Origin: Dehalococcoidia bacterium
GTDB lineage: Bacteria > Chloroflexota > Dehalococcoidia > Dehalococcoidales > RBG-16-60-22
Assembly: GCA_030613665.1 (NCBI GenBank)
Contig: JAUWLN010000118.1
Location: forward strand, 1 to 5,358
Length of the DNA stretch: 5,358 nucleotides
Direction of reading: 5' to 3'
Below, piece by piece: positions 4,677 through 5,358 of this stretch. A program made the position numbers and the translations under genes. The notes under the pieces are model-generated. The model did not search any database. It worked only from the letters and a program-made list of their open reading frames with translations, and had not been told where the DNA came from. Each line of letters starts with the position of its first letter. The stretch's first letter is position 1.

Positions 4677-5358
4677 GTGGCCAAAAAGCGCATTGATACG
4701 CTGATGGTGGAGCGGGGGCTGGCAGAAAGCCGTGCCAAAGCCCAGGCGCTTATCATGGCCGGCGAGGTGCTGGCCGGGGGGAATCCCGTTATCAAGTCCG
4801 GAACCCTCATTGAAGAAAGCACTGAAATCACGGTAAGAGCGCCGTCGCCCTACGTTGGCAGGGGCGGCATCAAACTGGCGCATGCGCTGGATGTTTTTCA
4901 GGTGGATGTCTCGGAAATGGTGGTGGCAGACATCGGGGCTTCCACCGGTGGCTTTACAGATTGCCTTCTCCAACGGGGGGCGAAAAAAGTCTACGCCATA
5001 GATGTGGGCTATGGACAGCTCGACTATAGATTGAGACAGGATAAACGGGTGGTGGTCATGGAGCGGACCAACGCGCGCTATCCCGTATCCCTGCCGGAAA
5101 AGATCGACCTGGCGACCCTTGACCTTTCCTTTATCTCGGTGACCAGGGTCATACCTTCCGCTATAAGATTGCTCAAAGACGGCGGCACTCTGCTGGTATT
5201 GATTAAGCCACAGTTCGAGGCCAAGCGGGCGGAGGTGGGAAAAGGGGGTATAATCAAAGACCCGCAGCGGCACGCCAGGGTTTTGGGGCGCTTCATCAGT
5301 TGGGCGGTTACGGAAAAACTGCGACTGCGCGGGCTGGTGGCTTCGCCCATACGCGGCG
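4677..5358 (+). CDS. tlyA: TlyA family rRNA (cytidine-2'-O)-methyltransferase, 3' end cut by window
   Basis: The first 227 residues of a TlyA-type S4/FtsJ-fold methyltransferase; family members are about 245-275 long, so only the C-terminus is missing. In characterised members it 2'-O-methylates cytidines in 16S and/or 23S rRNA and influences capreomycin sensitivity. Residues about 1-60 are the S4 RNA-binding domain (KKRIDTLMVERGLAESRAKA). GRGGIKL follows with catalytic K66, then the SAM-binding motif ADIGASTGGFTD at 84-95, D149 in LDLSFIS, and K177 in IKPQFE. This gives K-D-K of the K-D-K-E tetrad; the final Glu would lie beyond the window. The start is GTG at 4677, matching the family's N-terminus. 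No Shine-Dalgarno precedes it, and the next in-frame ATG (4704) would cut into the S4 domain. Confidence 0.93.
   Translation, partial: MAKKRIDTLMVERGLAESRAKAQALIMAGEVLAGGNPVIKSGTLIEESTEITVRAPSPYVGRGGIKLAHALDVFQVDVSEMVVADIGASTGGFTDCLLQRGAKKVYAIDVGYGQLDYRLRQDKRVVVMERTNARYPVSLPEKIDLATLDLSFISVTRVIPSAIRLLKDGGTLLVLIKPQFEAKRAEVGKGGIIKDPQRHARVLGRFISWAVTEKLRLRGLVASPIRG

Noticed and set aside
4671..5273. 200-codon minus-strand frame opposite tlyA
   Set aside because: tlyA carries clear catalytic and SAM motifs on the plus strand; the antisense frame has no recognisable domain.
1..5358. CRISPR array, tRNA or rRNA genes, phage or toxin-antitoxin modules
   Set aside because: No regularly spaced direct repeats, no cloverleaf or rRNA sequence recognised, and no gene pair of toxin-antitoxin type; the small regulator is followed by a metabolic enzyme.

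Overview
The window looks like bacterial chromosome from a free-living or environmental organism of moderate GC. The gene set and style fit a Chloroflexota/Dehalococcoidia-like lineage: a small winged-helix regulator with an RGRP tail, a cysteine-rich protein of unknown family, a GIN-domain lipoprotein, and a mix of Shine-Dalgarno-led and apparently leaderless genes. That placement is an impression from protein style, not a proven assignment. There are no phage genes, intact transposases, CRISPR arrays, tRNAs or rRNAs.

Layout. Positions 1-265 hold no gene. The first ~80 bases contain a GC-richer imperfect inverted repeat, possibly the worn end of an insertion sequence. They are followed by ~170 very AT-rich bases with nested palindromes and a good sigma70-type promoter. 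This drives a 100-residue winged-helix regulator (266-568) with a C-terminal AT-hook-like tail, then, 22 bases later, a zinc-dependent MDR dehydrogenase (591-1634). Facing it on the minus strand is a classical SDR oxidoreductase (2474-1707). A 156-base divergent promoter region separates the SDR from an unrecognised 248-residue cysteine-rich protein (2631-3377). That gene ends 14 bases from a convergent GIN-domain (DUF2807-type) lipoprotein gene (4192-3392). A second divergent region leads to an 81-residue single-pass membrane protein with a very basic tail (4335-4580), a clean intrinsic terminator, and then tlyA (4677 to the window end, 3' truncated).

How the genes may work together. The regulator and MDR dehydrogenase form a plausible two-gene operon. 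With the convergent SDR they could be a small oxidoreductase locus: the MDR shows an NAD-type acidic residue and the SDR an NADP-type arginine, so a paired oxidation/reduction of one alcohol or polyol is possible but unproven. The right half is a run of individually promoted genes without an obvious common pathway. The most useful observations are the AT-hook plus AT-rich palindrome pairing at the left, the unknown cysteine-rich protein, the promoter-based choice of the lipoprotein start, and two adjacent genes (81-aa protein and tlyA) whose promoter -10 elements sit so close to the start codon that the mRNAs are probably leaderless. I do not see a clearly novel multi-gene system.
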